A stretch of 64,000 bases of DNA from Microterricola viridarii (GCF_900104895.1 NZ_LT629742.1:1-64000); one strand, 5' to 3'; shown: positions 9,365 to 18,500, numbered from the stretch's first letter. The notes: generated from the sequence alone by a model not told the origin. A program made the numbers and translations.

Positions 9365-10807
9365 CTAGCGCCATTCCTTGCCCCACGTTGCAGTGTGCAT
9401 CGAGCTGGTGGCGCGCCAGTGCGAGATCGCCTTCTCCAGGCGGGTGCGCACCTCGGCGTGCTCCGGCTCGCTCCACAGGTTGGTCTCCTCGTGCGGGTCG
9501 GCGGCGAGGTCGAAGAGCTGGCCCTCGTCGTAGTCGATGAACTCGACGAGCTTGAACTGCTCGTCGCGCACCATCGTCATGAGCGCCGTCTCGGTGAGGA
9601 TGAAGTCGCGGGCGTGCTCGGAGAACACGTAGCGGCGCCCGCTCCACTCCTCGCCGCGCAGCGCGGGCAGCAGCGACTCGGCTTCCATCCAGACCGGCGG
9701 GGTGATGCCGGCCAGCTCCAGCAGCGTCGGCGCGACATCCATCAGCGACACCAGGCCGCTCAGCTGCTGGTCGCCCTTCACCCGGCCGGGGCCCCAGATG
9801 ATGCCGGGCACGTGCACGCTCGGCTCGTACATCGTCCACTTCTGGGAGTGGCCGTGGTCGTTCAGGGCGTCACCGTGGTCGGAGGTGAAGACCACGATGG
9901 TGTTCTCGAGCACGCCGCGCTCGTCGAGGGCATCGAGGATGCCGCCGACCTGCTCGTCGATCAGCGAGACGTTGGCGAAGTAGTGCCGGCGCTGGCGCTC
10001 GAGCTGCTCGGCCGTGGGGTTCTCCAGCTGCACGATCGCGTCGTGGTCGTTGGCCTGGTGGTGCTTGCGCAACTCCTTGAGCGGCGTGGGCTGCGAGTCC
10101 AAGTCGGCCTGGGTGCGCTTGGCCTCCGGCATCGCCCGGCCCAGGTACGGCTCGAGGTGCTTCGCGGTGGGGTCGTAGGGCGGGTGTGGCCCGGGGAACC
10201 CGATCTGCAGGAAGAACGGCGCGTTCTTGTCCGGGTAGGTGTCCAGCCAGTGCCGGGCCAGGTTGCCGACGAAGTTGTCGGCGTGCAGGTCGTCCGGCAG
10301 CTCCCACTCGAATGCGCCGAGGCGCTCCGAGTAGTCCTCCCGCGTGCGGTACGTCACGCGGGAGGGCTTCTCGTGGCCCCGGATCCAGATGGCCTTGTCC
10401 CACTGGTCGAGGAAGTACGGCAGATTCGGGTGTGCACGGTCCTTGTTCTCGATGACGTGCCGCTCGTGGAATCCGACCGACGCCTCATACGGGTAGGTGT
10501 GCATCTTGCCCACGCTGGTGCAGCGGTACCCCTCCGCCGCCAACAGCTCCACCCAGGAGTGCGACCACTTGTCGTCATTCCGCAAGACACCGGAACTGTG
10601 CGGGTACAGCCCCGTGAACAGGCTCGCCCGCGACGGTGCGCAGGAGGGCGAGGCCACGTAGGTGTTGGTGAATGCGGTGCCCTCGCGCACGAGGCGGTCG
10701 AGGTGCGGCGTGTCGACGTGGTCGTGGCCGAGGGCCGCGATCGAGTCGAAGCGCTGCTGATCGGTCATGATGAGCACGATGTTGGGGCGCGCGTCGTTGG
10801 TGGTCAT
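9365..10807 (-). CDS. Cytosolic sulfatase (formylglycine type)
   Basis: This is an intact 480-residue alkaline-phosphatase-fold sulfatase. RPNIVLIMTDQQ at 7-18 supplies metal-binding Asp16, and CAPSR at 56-60 is the site where Cys56 would become formylglycine. The later FTSDHGD and HGHSQKWTMYEPS stretches complete the calcium site. There is no signal peptide, so it should act in the cytosol on an imported sulfate ester. The matching activating enzyme is encoded at 13349. It sits 44 bases after the transporter stop and 33 bases before the dehydrogenase start, so the three are probably co-transcribed. I cannot assign the substrate; choline-sulfatase or another S1-family specificity is possible. 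Confidence 0.92.
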   Translation of the reverse strand: MTTNDARPNIVLIMTDQQRFDSIAALGHDHVDTPHLDRLVREGTAFTNTYVASPSCAPSRASLFTGLYPHSSGVLRNDDKWSHSWVELLAAEGYRCTSVGKMHTYPYEASVGFHERHVIENKDRAHPNLPYFLDQWDKAIWIRGHEKPSRVTYRTREDYSERLGAFEWELPDDLHADNFVGNLARHWLDTYPDKNAPFFLQIGFPGPHPPYDPTAKHLEPYLGRAMPEAKRTQADLDSQPTPLKELRKHHQANDHDAIVQLENPTAEQLERQRRHYFANVSLIDEQVGGILDALDERGVLENTIVVFTSDHGDALNDHGHSQKWTMYEPSVHVPGIIWGPGRVKGDQQLSGLVSLMDVAPTLLELAGITPPVWMEAESLLPALRGEEWSGRRYVFSEHARDFILTETALMTMVRDEQFKLVEFIDYDEGQLFDLAADPHEETNLWSEPEHAEVRTRLEKAISHWRATSSMHTATWGKEWR

Positions 10808-10850
10808 GGGTATCTGCCTGCCTTCCGCTGGCTTGTCGCTCTGCCGCTGC

Positions 10851-12221
10851 CTAGCGGGCTGCGCGCGCGAGCTTGCGCGCGCTGTTGTTCGTGACGATGG
10901 CCGAGGTGTCGCTGAGGTCGAGCTTGGAGTTCTCGGATGCCAGCAGCACACAGATCGCGCTGATCACACAGGCGGCGATCAGGTAGATCACGGCGGGCCA
11001 GTACGAGCCGAGGAAGACCGAGGTCAGCGCGACGGCGATCGCGGGGGTCGGGGCGCCACCGATCAGGGCGGAGCTCTGGTAGACGACGCCGAGGCCGGTG
11101 TAGCGCATGCGGGTGCCGAACATCTCGGCGAAGAATGCTCCCTGGATGGAGAACATCATGCCGGTTCCGACCGCGTGCAGGGCCACGATGATCAACCAGG
11201 TGCTGAGCGGCTGGTTGAGTTGGAGGATCGGGAAGTAGAACAGCGCTCCGACGCCGCAGATGGCGATGCCGGCCAGGTAGATCGGGCGACGACCGATGCG
11301 GTCGGACCAGCTGCCGAAGAACGGCAGCAGCACCATCTGCACGCCGGCCGAGATCGTGAAGCCGACCAGGATCAGGGTGCTCGGCAGGCCGAGGTAGGTG
11401 GTCGTGAAGGAGATCGCGAAGACGTTGATGATGTTGTAGGTCACGGCGTCGGCCATGCGGGCGCCGATGCCGAGGAGCAGGTTCTTCCAGCCCTCGCGGA
11501 TCAGCGCGAAGAACGGAACAGAACGCACCTCGTCCTTGTCGGCCTCGAAGGCCGGCGTCTCCGGCAGCGAACGACGGATGACGAAGGCGAGCAGGACGAA
11601 GACACCGCTGAGCAGGAACGGCACGCGCCAGCCCCACGAGAAGAAGTCGTCCTCGGGGAGCAGCTGCATCAGGCTGAAGATACCCGTCGAGACCAGGAGT
11701 CCGGCCGGGGTACCCATCTGGTGGAAGCTGCCCATGAGGCCGCGCTTGCCCGTTGGTGCGTTCTCGAGGGCAACGAGCGAGCCGCCGCCGAACTCACCGC
11801 CGATGCCGAAGCCCTGCAGCAGGCGTGCGAGCAGAAGCAGCACGACCGACAACACACCGAGCTGCTCGTAACCGGGCAGCAGGCCAATGACGAAGGTGCA
11901 GATACCGATGATCAGCACCGTCATGATCAGCATCTTCTTGCGGCCAAGCTTGTCGCCGAAGTGGCCGAACACGATGGCGCCGAGCGGGCGCATCAGGAAG
12001 CCGGCGGCGAAGCTGCCGAACGACATCAGCAGTGCAACGGTCGGGTCTGACTCGGGGAAGAAGATGCGGGGGAACACGAGCGCGGCAGCGATGCCGTACA
12101 GGTAGAAGTCGTACCACTCGATGAATGCGCCGGCGAATGCTGCGGCGACGGCCTTCTTGGGCGAGGCGGGGGTGGCGACCGCAGGTGCAGCTGCGGTTGC
12201 CACGGACGTGGGGGAAGTCAT
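10851..12221 (-). CDS. MHS-family metabolite:proton symporter
   Basis: This 456-residue major facilitator transporter has 12 predicted membrane segments. The start GAFIEWYDFYLYG (31-43) and the loop RPLGAIVFGHFGDKLGRKK (78-96) are marks of the metabolite:H+ symporter family, which takes up small carboxylates, betaines and osmolytes. The N-terminus has an Ala/Pro-rich cytosolic stretch. It is the first gene of the operon leading to the sulfatase, dehydrogenase and kinase, and diverges from the SorC-type regulator. I infer uptake of the sulfated substrate. The start ATG follows AAGGGC. Only its 3' third lies within the inverted repeat. Confidence 0.9.
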   Translation of the reverse strand: MTSPTSVATAAAPAVATPASPKKAVAAAFAGAFIEWYDFYLYGIAAALVFPRIFFPESDPTVALLMSFGSFAAGFLMRPLGAIVFGHFGDKLGRKKMLIMTVLIIGICTFVIGLLPGYEQLGVLSVVLLLLARLLQGFGIGGEFGGGSLVALENAPTGKRGLMGSFHQMGTPAGLLVSTGIFSLMQLLPEDDFFSWGWRVPFLLSGVFVLLAFVIRRSLPETPAFEADKDEVRSVPFFALIREGWKNLLLGIGARMADAVTYNIINVFAISFTTTYLGLPSTLILVGFTISAGVQMVLLPFFGSWSDRIGRRPIYLAGIAICGVGALFYFPILQLNQPLSTWLIIVALHAVGTGMMFSIQGAFFAEMFGTRMRYTGLGVVYQSSALIGGAPTPAIAVALTSVFLGSYWPAVIYLIAACVISAICVLLASENSKLDLSDTSAIVTNNSARKLARAAR

Positions 12222-12244
12222 GGGGGCCCTTCTTTGGACGTGTT

Positions 12245-12260
12245 GCGCTCAAATGAGCGC
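12245..12260. promoter_or_regulatory. Putative operator of the divergent regulator
   Basis: GCGCTCA and TGAGCGC form a perfect inverted repeat around AA, 24 bases ahead of the transporter start. A related half-site, CACATATGAGCG, occurs near 12335, and TTGCACAT near 12267. This fits autoregulation and substrate-dependent repression by the SorC-type protein. It is inference from position only. Confidence 0.5.
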
Positions 12261-12380
12261 AGCCATTTGCACATTAGTGATCGGTTCACTGTAGCCACCG
12301 GGAAAGCCTCGCGCAAACGTGAGGCGCAATTCGCACATATGAGCGGTAGAATGGCAGCTCGAAGAGGAATGAGGCTCGAC

Positions 12381-13349
12381 GTGGCAACTCGCACACCCCC
12401 GAAGCACCCCACCCATGATCCGTCACAGGTGCTGAGAGTTGCCCGCTCCTACTACCTCGACGACGAGTCGAAGGTGGCGATCGCCGAGCGCGAGCTGCTC
12501 AGCCGCTGGCAGGTCGCCCGGATCCTCGAAGACGCCCGCGCCTCCGGGCTGGTGCGCATCTCTGTTGGCGACCCGGCCGAGATCGACTCGGTCGCCGGCG
12601 CGAAGATCACGAGCGCCCTCGGCCTGGCCGAGACCATCGTGGTCGGCCGCTCGCGCAAGCTCGGCCTGGAGCCGTCGCTCGACAGCGTCGGCGAGGCGCT
12701 GGCGCGCTACCTCACCGCGACCGTGCTCGAGGGGGATGCCGTCGGGCTCACCTGGAGTCGCGCGATCGAGGCAATGGCCGCCCACCTCGACCACCTCGCG
12801 CCGTGCGACGTCGTGCAGCTGGCCGGAGCGCTCACCCTGACGGGGAACCGCATGGGCTCCGTCGAGATCATCCGCCACGTCGCCCGTCTCGCCCACGGCA
12901 CGGCGTACCCGATCTACGCCCCCCTGGTGGTGGAGAGCCCCGACATCCGGCGCGCGCTGGAGCAGCAGGCCGAGATCGCGGCCTGCCTGAAGCGGGCCGC
13001 GGACCTCAGCATCGCCGTCGTCTCGGTCGGCACCTGGTCGGAGGAGGGCTCCTCGCTCTACCCGCTCGTCCCGGCGAAGCTGGCGCAGCAGGCCGCGGCG
13101 GCCGGCGCCGTCGGCGAGATCAGCGGCCGCGTCTTCACGGCCGACGGCACGCTCGCACTCGCCGCCCTCGATGACCGGGTGCTGGGCATCTCGGCCGAAC
13201 AGCTGCGCGCCGTCCCGCACATCGTGGCCACCAGCTACGGCGCCCACCGCGTCGACGCGACCATCGCGGCCGCCCGCGCCGGTTACGCACACACGCTGAT
13301 CATCGACAGCGCCCTCGCCGACGCCATCACCCTGAAGCTGGGGCTCTGA
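12381..13349 (+). CDS. SorC/DeoR-type sugar-binding transcriptional regulator
   Basis: From the GTG at 12381 this encodes 322 residues. The N-terminal helix-turn-helix (about 14-60: VLRVARSYYLDDESKVAIAE, then LLSRWQVARILEDA) precedes a SorC sugar-binding domain, which normally senses a phosphorylated sugar. I chose 12381 because GAGG lies 8 bases upstream and the helix-turn-helix begins shortly after; ATG codons at 12339, 12351 and 12369 are alternatives. It diverges from the transporter operon and is followed at once by the formylglycine-generating enzyme. The likely effector is the phosphorylated product of the PfkB kinase. Confidence 0.85.
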   Translation: MATRTPPKHPTHDPSQVLRVARSYYLDDESKVAIAERELLSRWQVARILEDARASGLVRISVGDPAEIDSVAGAKITSALGLAETIVVGRSRKLGLEPSLDSVGEALARYLTATVLEGDAVGLTWSRAIEAMAAHLDHLAPCDVVQLAGALTLTGNRMGSVEIIRHVARLAHGTAYPIYAPLVVESPDIRRALEQQAEIAACLKRAADLSIAVVSVGTWSEEGSSLYPLVPAKLAQQAAAAGAVGEISGRVFTADGTLALAALDDRVLGISAEQLRAVPHIVATSYGAHRVDATIAAARAGYAHTLIIDSALADAITLKLGL

Positions 13350-14332
13350 TGAGCGCGGGCGACCCGCACGGCAGCTCGTGCTGCGCCCCGCAGGGCCGGC
13401 ACGGCCTGACCCTCTCCCCCAGCGCCGCCTCCCCCGCCACCGGTGCGGGAGCGGCAGGCAGGCCGGGGCACACGATCGAGCAGGCGCTCGTTCCCGCCCA
13501 GACGTTCGCCATGGGAGACCACCAGGGCGTCGGCTACCGCGCCGACGGCGAGCAGCCGGTGCACGCCGTGACCCTCGACGCCTTCAGCATCGACGCCACC
13601 TCCGTGACGAATGACGCGTTCCGCGCCTTCGTCGAGGCCACCGGCTACCGCACGGAGGCCGAGACGTTCGGCTACTCCGCCGTCTTCCACCTCGCGCTGG
13701 CCGCACCGCAGAAGGACATCGTCGGGCAGCCGCCCGCGACCCCGTGGTGGCTCGGCGTGCGCGGCGCCGATTGGCAGCACCCGGGCGGCAGCGACTCCGA
13801 CCTGAGCGGCCTCGGCGACCACCCCGTCGTGCACGTGAGCTGGAACGACGCCGCGGCCTACTGCCGCTGGGCCGGCCGCGCGCTGCCCAGCGAGGCGCAG
13901 TGGGAGGCGGCGTCCCGGGGCGGCCTCGACGGGGCGCGCTACCCGTGGGGCACCGAGCGCGAGGACTGGCGGATGAACATCTGGCAGGGCACCTTCCCCA
14001 CGGTGAACACGCTGGACGACGGCTGGCTCACCACCGCGCCGGTGCGCAGTTTCACCCCCAACGCCTACGGGCTCTGGCAGACCGTCGGCAACGTCTGGGA
14101 GTGGTGCGCGGACTGGTTCGACCCCGGGTACTACGCCGCCTCGCCGAGCGAGAACCCGCGGGGCCCGGATTCTGGCGCGCTGCGCGTCATGCGCGGTGGG
14201 TCGTTCCTCTGCCACGACTCGTACTGCAATCGGTACCGCAATGCGGCCCGCTCGTCGAACACACCGGACTCGTCGATGTCCAACGCCGGATTCCGCACCG
14301 TCGCCCGTGTCGCCCCGCCGGTCGACGAGTAG
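13349..14332 (+). CDS. Formylglycine-generating enzyme (sulfatase activator)
   Basis: This 327-residue protein of the SUMF1/FGE family oxidises the sulfatase-motif cysteine to formylglycine, using copper and oxygen. The C-terminal stretch GGSFLCHDSYCNRYRNAARS contains the two active-site cysteines, Cys288 and Cys293, matching the actinobacterial enzymes. Other family marks are HPVVHVSWNDA, LPSEAQWEAASRGG and GNVWEWCADWF. There is no signal peptide, so it works in the cytosol like the nearby sulfatase. The N-terminus carries SSCCAPQGR (Cys11-Cys12), which resembles the CxPxR substrate motif. The start codon overlaps the end of the regulator's stop region, so the two are probably co-transcribed. 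Confidence 0.95.
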   Translation: MSAGDPHGSSCCAPQGRHGLTLSPSAASPATGAGAAGRPGHTIEQALVPAQTFAMGDHQGVGYRADGEQPVHAVTLDAFSIDATSVTNDAFRAFVEATGYRTEAETFGYSAVFHLALAAPQKDIVGQPPATPWWLGVRGADWQHPGGSDSDLSGLGDHPVVHVSWNDAAAYCRWAGRALPSEAQWEAASRGGLDGARYPWGTEREDWRMNIWQGTFPTVNTLDDGWLTTAPVRSFTPNAYGLWQTVGNVWEWCADWFDPGYYAASPSENPRGPDSGALRVMRGGSFLCHDSYCNRYRNAARSSNTPDSSMSNAGFRTVARVAPPVDE

Positions 14333-14347
14333 GCACGGCCTCGTCTG

Positions 14348-14380
14348 GTTGGCTTCGGTCGCACGCTGCCCCGAGCCAAC
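14348..14380 (+). repeat. Dispersed hairpin repeat, copy 2
   Basis: It begins GTTGGCTTCGGTCGC and ends CCCCGAGCCAAC. It lies just after the formylglycine-generating enzyme, in a convergent intergenic gap. Confidence 0.75.
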
Positions 14381-14427
14381 GGGGAATGCGAAAACCCGCC
14401 GGTTGAGCGAACCCCGGCGGGGATGCA

Positions 14428-14463
14428 ACGAGGCCCGGCTTCCCGCGGGAAGCCGGGCCTCGT
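14428..14463. terminator. 36-bp perfect palindrome, bidirectional terminator
   Basis: The palindrome begins ACGAGGCCCGGCTTCCC and repeats as its reverse complement. It lies between the convergent genes ending at 14332 and 14512. No long T-run follows, so it may act through the hairpin alone or with Rho. Confidence 0.75.
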
Positions 14464-14465
14464 GC

Positions 14466-14506
14466 GAGGTCTCGATACGCTCGTTCCTCGTCACTCGACC
14501 AGCGAG
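14466..14506. repeat. Short intergenic repeat related to the 53.3-kb and 63.3-kb elements
   Basis: GGTCTCGATACGCTCG, then TTCCTCGTCACTCGACCAGCG. Parts of it recur at 53255 (GGTCTCGATACG and ACTCGACCAGCG) and, in reverse, at 63260 and 63388 (GAGGAACGAGCG). Confidence 0.55.
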
Positions 14507-14511
14507 TTCGG

Positions 14512-15320
<809 letters not shown>

Positions 15321-15324
<4 letters not shown>

Positions 15325-16364
15325 GAGCGGGTTCCTCCGTGTCCGGGGTCGATCGGCTGGTCGCCGGCATCCGCGCCCTGGACAGGGGCAGCGCCGGTGA
15401 TGACGGTGGGCTGGTTGCCGCCGATGACGGGCAGGGTTCCGGTGGCCGTCGTGCCGCGGTCGGGGCGGCGGTCGCCGACGCCGCGGGCGAAGTAGCGCTC
15501 GAGGAAGTACTGGCCGACCATGAGCACCGAGGTGAAGGCGAGGTACCAGATGGATGCCACAATGAGCAGCGGGATCGGGTTGAACGTCTCGGCCGAGATG
15601 TCGCGGGTGCGGCTGTACAACTCGGTGGAGAGCGGCACGGCCGTGACCAGCGAGGTGGTCTTCAGCATCGAGATGACCTCGTTGCCGGTCGGCGGGATGA
15701 TCACGCGCATGGCCTGGGGCAGGATCACCCGGCGCATGGTCTGGAACCAGCCCATGCCGAGCGCGGTGGCCGCCTCCTCCTGACCCTTGTCGACGGAGAG
15801 CAGGCCGGCGCGCACGATCTCGGCCATGTACGCGGCCTCGTTGAGGGCGAGTCCGATCACGGCGAGCCAGAAGGCGCCGATCAGGTCGTTGGTGCTGAAG
15901 GTCACCCACGGCTCGCTGAACGGGAGGCCGATGTCGATCGTCTTGTAGATGATCGCGATGAGGCCCCAGAACACGAGCTGCACGTAGACCGGGGTGCCGC
16001 GGAAGATCCAGAGGTAGAACCAGGCGACGCCCTTGACCACCGGGTTCGGCGAGAGGCGCATGATCGCCAGCGACACACCGAGGATGATCGCGAAGAACAT
16101 CGCGAGCACGGTGAGCTCGAGGGTGACGAGCGCCGCCGCCGAGACGCGGCTGTCGAAGAGGTACTTGCCCACGGAGGGCCAGTCATAGGCCGGGCGCTGT
16201 GCCGCGTCGATGACGAAGAGCGCGAAGATCACCACGAGCACCACGGCGAAGGTGTTGCGCCAGGGGTGCTTCAGGCGGATGGCTTTGAGGGCGGAGGCGC
16301 CGCCAACGCCGTTCGGCGGCAGGGAATCCCCTGCCGCCGAACGGTGTGGTTCAGATGTTGTCAT
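15321..16364 (-). CDS. Polar amino acid ABC transporter, permease
   Basis: This 347-residue integral membrane protein is of the HisM/GlnP type. The EAA loop that contacts the ATPase reads [20 protein letters not shown]. It has an unusually long C-terminal cytosolic tail after [11 protein letters not shown] (about 45 residues rich in Gly, Thr and Pro), which is not part of the core fold. It follows the binding-protein gene after 11 bases and overlaps the ATPase gene. Because a single permease is present, the transporter is expected to work as a homodimer. Confidence 0.92.
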
Positions 16365-16375
16365 GAGTTATTTCT

Positions 16376-17263
16376 TTAGGAGGTTGCGACGTTGATGGTG
16401 ATCGTGCTGATGCCGCCGTCCGAGACGCCCCAGCCGTCGAGGATCTTCTTGTAGCTGCCGTCGTCGACCATCGACTGGAGGGCGGCCTGCACGGCTTCGG
16501 CCATGCCGGAGTCCTTCGCGACGACGACACCGTACGGGGCGACGTCGAAGGTCTCGCCGGCGAGCTGGAGGGCGTCGCCGGTCTGGGAGATCGCGTAGAG
16601 GGTGACGGGCGAGTCGGCGCTCATCGCGTCAACCTGGCCGAGCTTGACGGCGTTCGTCGCGGCATCCTGCGTGTCGAACTGCTTCTTGTCGATGGGCGCC
16701 TTGCCGGCGGCGACACAGGCCTCGCTCTTGGCGGGAACCTCATCGGTGTCCTCGTAGGTGGTGGCCTGCACGGCGACCTTGAGGCCACAGGCGTTGTCGG
16801 GGTCGACGTCATTGCCCTTGGCCGAGGCCCACTGGATGCCGGCGTTGAAGTAGTTGACAAAGTCGACCTGCTTCATCCGCTCCTCGGTGATGGTGAAGCT
16901 GGACATGCCGATGTCGGCCTTGCCTCCGGTGACGCTCGGGATGATGTTGTCGAACTTCGAAACCTGGAACTCGGGGGTCAGCCCAAGCTTGCCGGCGATG
17001 CCCTCTGCCAGCTCTGCACCCCAGCCGATCGGGTTGCCGTCGGCGTCCTTGAACTCGTTGGGCGCGTAGGTCGGGTCGATGCCGATGATGAGCTTGCCAT
17101 TGGCGCCAACGCCCTCGGGCAGCAGCGCCGCCGCTGCGTCGTCCTTGGCGATGGCCGGAGCGCTCTCGTTGCCACCCGTGCTCGGGCTGGAGTTGTCTAC
17201 ACAGCCAGAGAGCAGAAGCACGGCGGCTGCTGCGAGGGCGGGAACGGCGTAACGAAGTCTCAT
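16376..17263 (-). CDS. Polar amino acid ABC transporter, binding lipoprotein
   Basis: This 295-residue extracytoplasmic binding protein has a lipoprotein signal peptide: a short basic start, a hydrophobic core, and the lipobox LLSGC with Cys21. The mature part follows the family-3 pattern (IDPTYAPNEFKDADG, then FDNIIPSV and SSFTITEERMKQVDFVNYF, where the Arg normally binds the amino-acid carboxylate). Start 17263 is preceded by AGAGGA. The related protein at 34948 shares most motifs but has no transporter of its own. This is the first gene of the operon. Confidence 0.92.
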   Translation of the reverse strand: MRLRYAVPALAAAAVLLLSGCVDNSSPSTGGNESAPAIAKDDAAAALLPEGVGANGKLIIGIDPTYAPNEFKDADGNPIGWGAELAEGIAGKLGLTPEFQVSKFDNIIPSVTGGKADIGMSSFTITEERMKQVDFVNYFNAGIQWASAKGNDVDPDNACGLKVAVQATTYEDTDEVPAKSEACVAAGKAPIDKKQFDTQDAATNAVKLGQVDAMSADSPVTLYAISQTGDALQLAGETFDVAPYGVVVAKDSGMAEAVQAALQSMVDDGSYKKILDGWGVSDGGISTITINVATS

Positions 17264-17332
17264 TGCGGAATCCTCTACTCTAGGGTCGGTCCCCACATCG
17301 TTGTGGACGTGACCTTTTCTCGGGTGAGTTTG

Positions 17333-17338
17333 AGCATA
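17333..17338 (-). promoter_or_regulatory. Likely -10 element of the amino acid ABC operon
   Basis: On the minus strand TATGCT lies 70 bases upstream of the binding-protein start, with TGAGTTCC roughly 17 bases further up. This is a pattern match only. Confidence 0.4.
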
Positions 17339-17384
17339 GTGCACGAGGAACTCAGCGATTCGCTGCGGGGATAACGTTTTGGGC

Positions 17385-17409
17385 GCACATAAGAAGGCGC
17401 GATATGTGC
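17385..17409. promoter_or_regulatory. Inverted repeat GCACATA-n11-TATGTGC, possible operator
   Basis: A perfect 7-bp inverted repeat with an 11-bp spacer lies about 50 bases upstream of the likely promoter of the amino acid ABC operon. The spacing suits a dimeric activator or repressor. The gap 17264-17523 otherwise holds only promoter sequence. Confidence 0.45.
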
Positions 17410-17523
17410 AGTTTCGCGCAATTTACGTGCGAATGAGCCCGGGCCAGCGGAGTTTTGTTGCGTATCGGCGCGAATGCCAGCACCGATCGCGATGCGCCCT
17501 CGGCGCTGGATTCGTGCCGCCCG

Positions 17524-18384
17524 CTATGCGGACGCCGGACCGGTCGCCACCGGCAGCTCGGCGCGGTTCGCCCATGCCGACCACGAGCCGGGGAACAGTG
17601 CGGGCGCGAATCCGGCAAGGGTGAGCGCCAGTGCGTCATGGGCGGCGGTGATGCCGGAGCCGCAGTACACGCCGACGGGCGCGGCGTCCGTCACCCCGAG
17701 CGCCTCGTAGCGCTCGCGCAGCGCCGCGGCCTCGAGGAATCTGCCCTCAGCGTCGAGGTTGCCGGCGGTCGGCGCGCTCAGCGCACCCGGGATGTGCCCG
17801 GCGCGGGGGTCGATGGGCTCGACGTCGCCGCGGTAGCGCTCGGCGGCGCGGGCGTCCAACAGCACGCCGGAATCCGGCAGCGCCCCCGCCTGCTCGGTCG
17901 TGAGCACGGGCAGGCCGCCGGGCACCACGGTGAGGGTGCCCGGCGCCGGCGCAGTCGTGGCGTCCGCGGACGTCGCGAGCGGCCGGCCGGCGGCCAGCCA
18001 GGCGGGCAGGGCGCCGTCGAGCACGCGCACGTCGGCGACGCCGGCGTAGCGCAGCAGCCACCAGGCGCGCACGGCGGCGTGGCTGCGCCAATCGTCGTAG
18101 ACGACGACGGTGTCGCCGTCGTTCAGCCCCCAGCCGCGCGCCGCGGCCTGGAAGTCGGCCATGTCCGGCAGCGGGTGCCGCCCGTCGCGGGGCTCGCCGT
18201 GGCCGGCCAGCTCGGTGTCGAGGTCGACGTAGACGGCTCCGGGGATGTGGCCAGCGTCGAACAGCGGCCGGCCGGCCGGGCCGCCGAGGCTCCAGCGCAC
18301 ATCGAGCACCCGCACGCGGGCGCCTGCTGCGGCGTCCTGCAGCAGGGCGGCGAGCTCGTCGGCGGTCACGAGGGGGTGCGGCAT
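17524..18384 (-). CDS. sseA: Rhodanese-type sulfurtransferase
   Basis: This 286-residue two-domain rhodanese transfers sulfur from thiosulfate or 3-mercaptopyruvate to cyanide or thiols. The N-terminal inactive domain holds WSLGGPAGRPLFDAGHIPGA. The C-terminal catalytic domain has DARAAERYRG and the active loop CGSGIT with Cys241. CGSG(I/T) loops are typical of mercaptopyruvate sulfurtransferases, whereas thiosulfate enzymes usually carry CRKG-type loops. It is a single cytosolic gene, divergent from the transporter at 18516. A functional link to the sulfatase locus 7 kb away is possible but not supported by more than proximity. Confidence 0.9.
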   Translation of the reverse strand: MPHPLVTADELAALLQDAAAGARVRVLDVRWSLGGPAGRPLFDAGHIPGAVYVDLDTELAGHGEPRDGRHPLPDMADFQAAARGWGLNDGDTVVVYDDWRSHAAVRAWWLLRYAGVADVRVLDGALPAWLAAGRPLATSADATTAPAPGTLTVVPGGLPVLTTEQAGALPDSGVLLDARAAERYRGDVEPIDPRAGHIPGALSAPTAGNLDAEGRFLEAAALRERYEALGVTDAAPVGVYCGSGITAAHDALALTLAGFAPALFPGSWSAWANRAELPVATGPASA

Positions 18385-18500
18385 CCGTCATTCTCCAATC
18401 GGGGCGGCTCCATCGACCTGGCCGACTAGCGGCCGAAGCACACCCTCTGACACGCTATATCCTGCGACGACGATTGGCCGCCGCCTCCAACCGGGCTCGG

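Larger units (their letters stand above)
1..11305. repeat. 11.3-kb inverted repeat (two ~5.63-kb arms)
   Basis: Bases 1-5630 are repeated in reverse complement at 5671-11305, with a 40-base centre at 5631-5670 that holds the 10-bp palindrome CTGGCGCCAG (5643-5652). Base 1 pairs with 11305, and the left arm may continue before the window. Every difference I compared by eye is a small indel, for example near 655/10640, 772/10530, 3650/7653, 3755/7558, 5455/5845 and 5585/5715. The centre cuts hrpA in both arms, so neither copy has its helicase part. Indel-only divergence and frame damage confined to this region suggest an assembly or fold-back read artefact. A genuine recent palindromic duplication is the alternative. 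Confidence 0.95.

Noticed and set aside
1-11305. Composite transposon with inverted arms
   Set aside because: No transposase, insertion-sequence ends or target-site duplication is seen. The arms meet at a 40-base centre inside hrpA.
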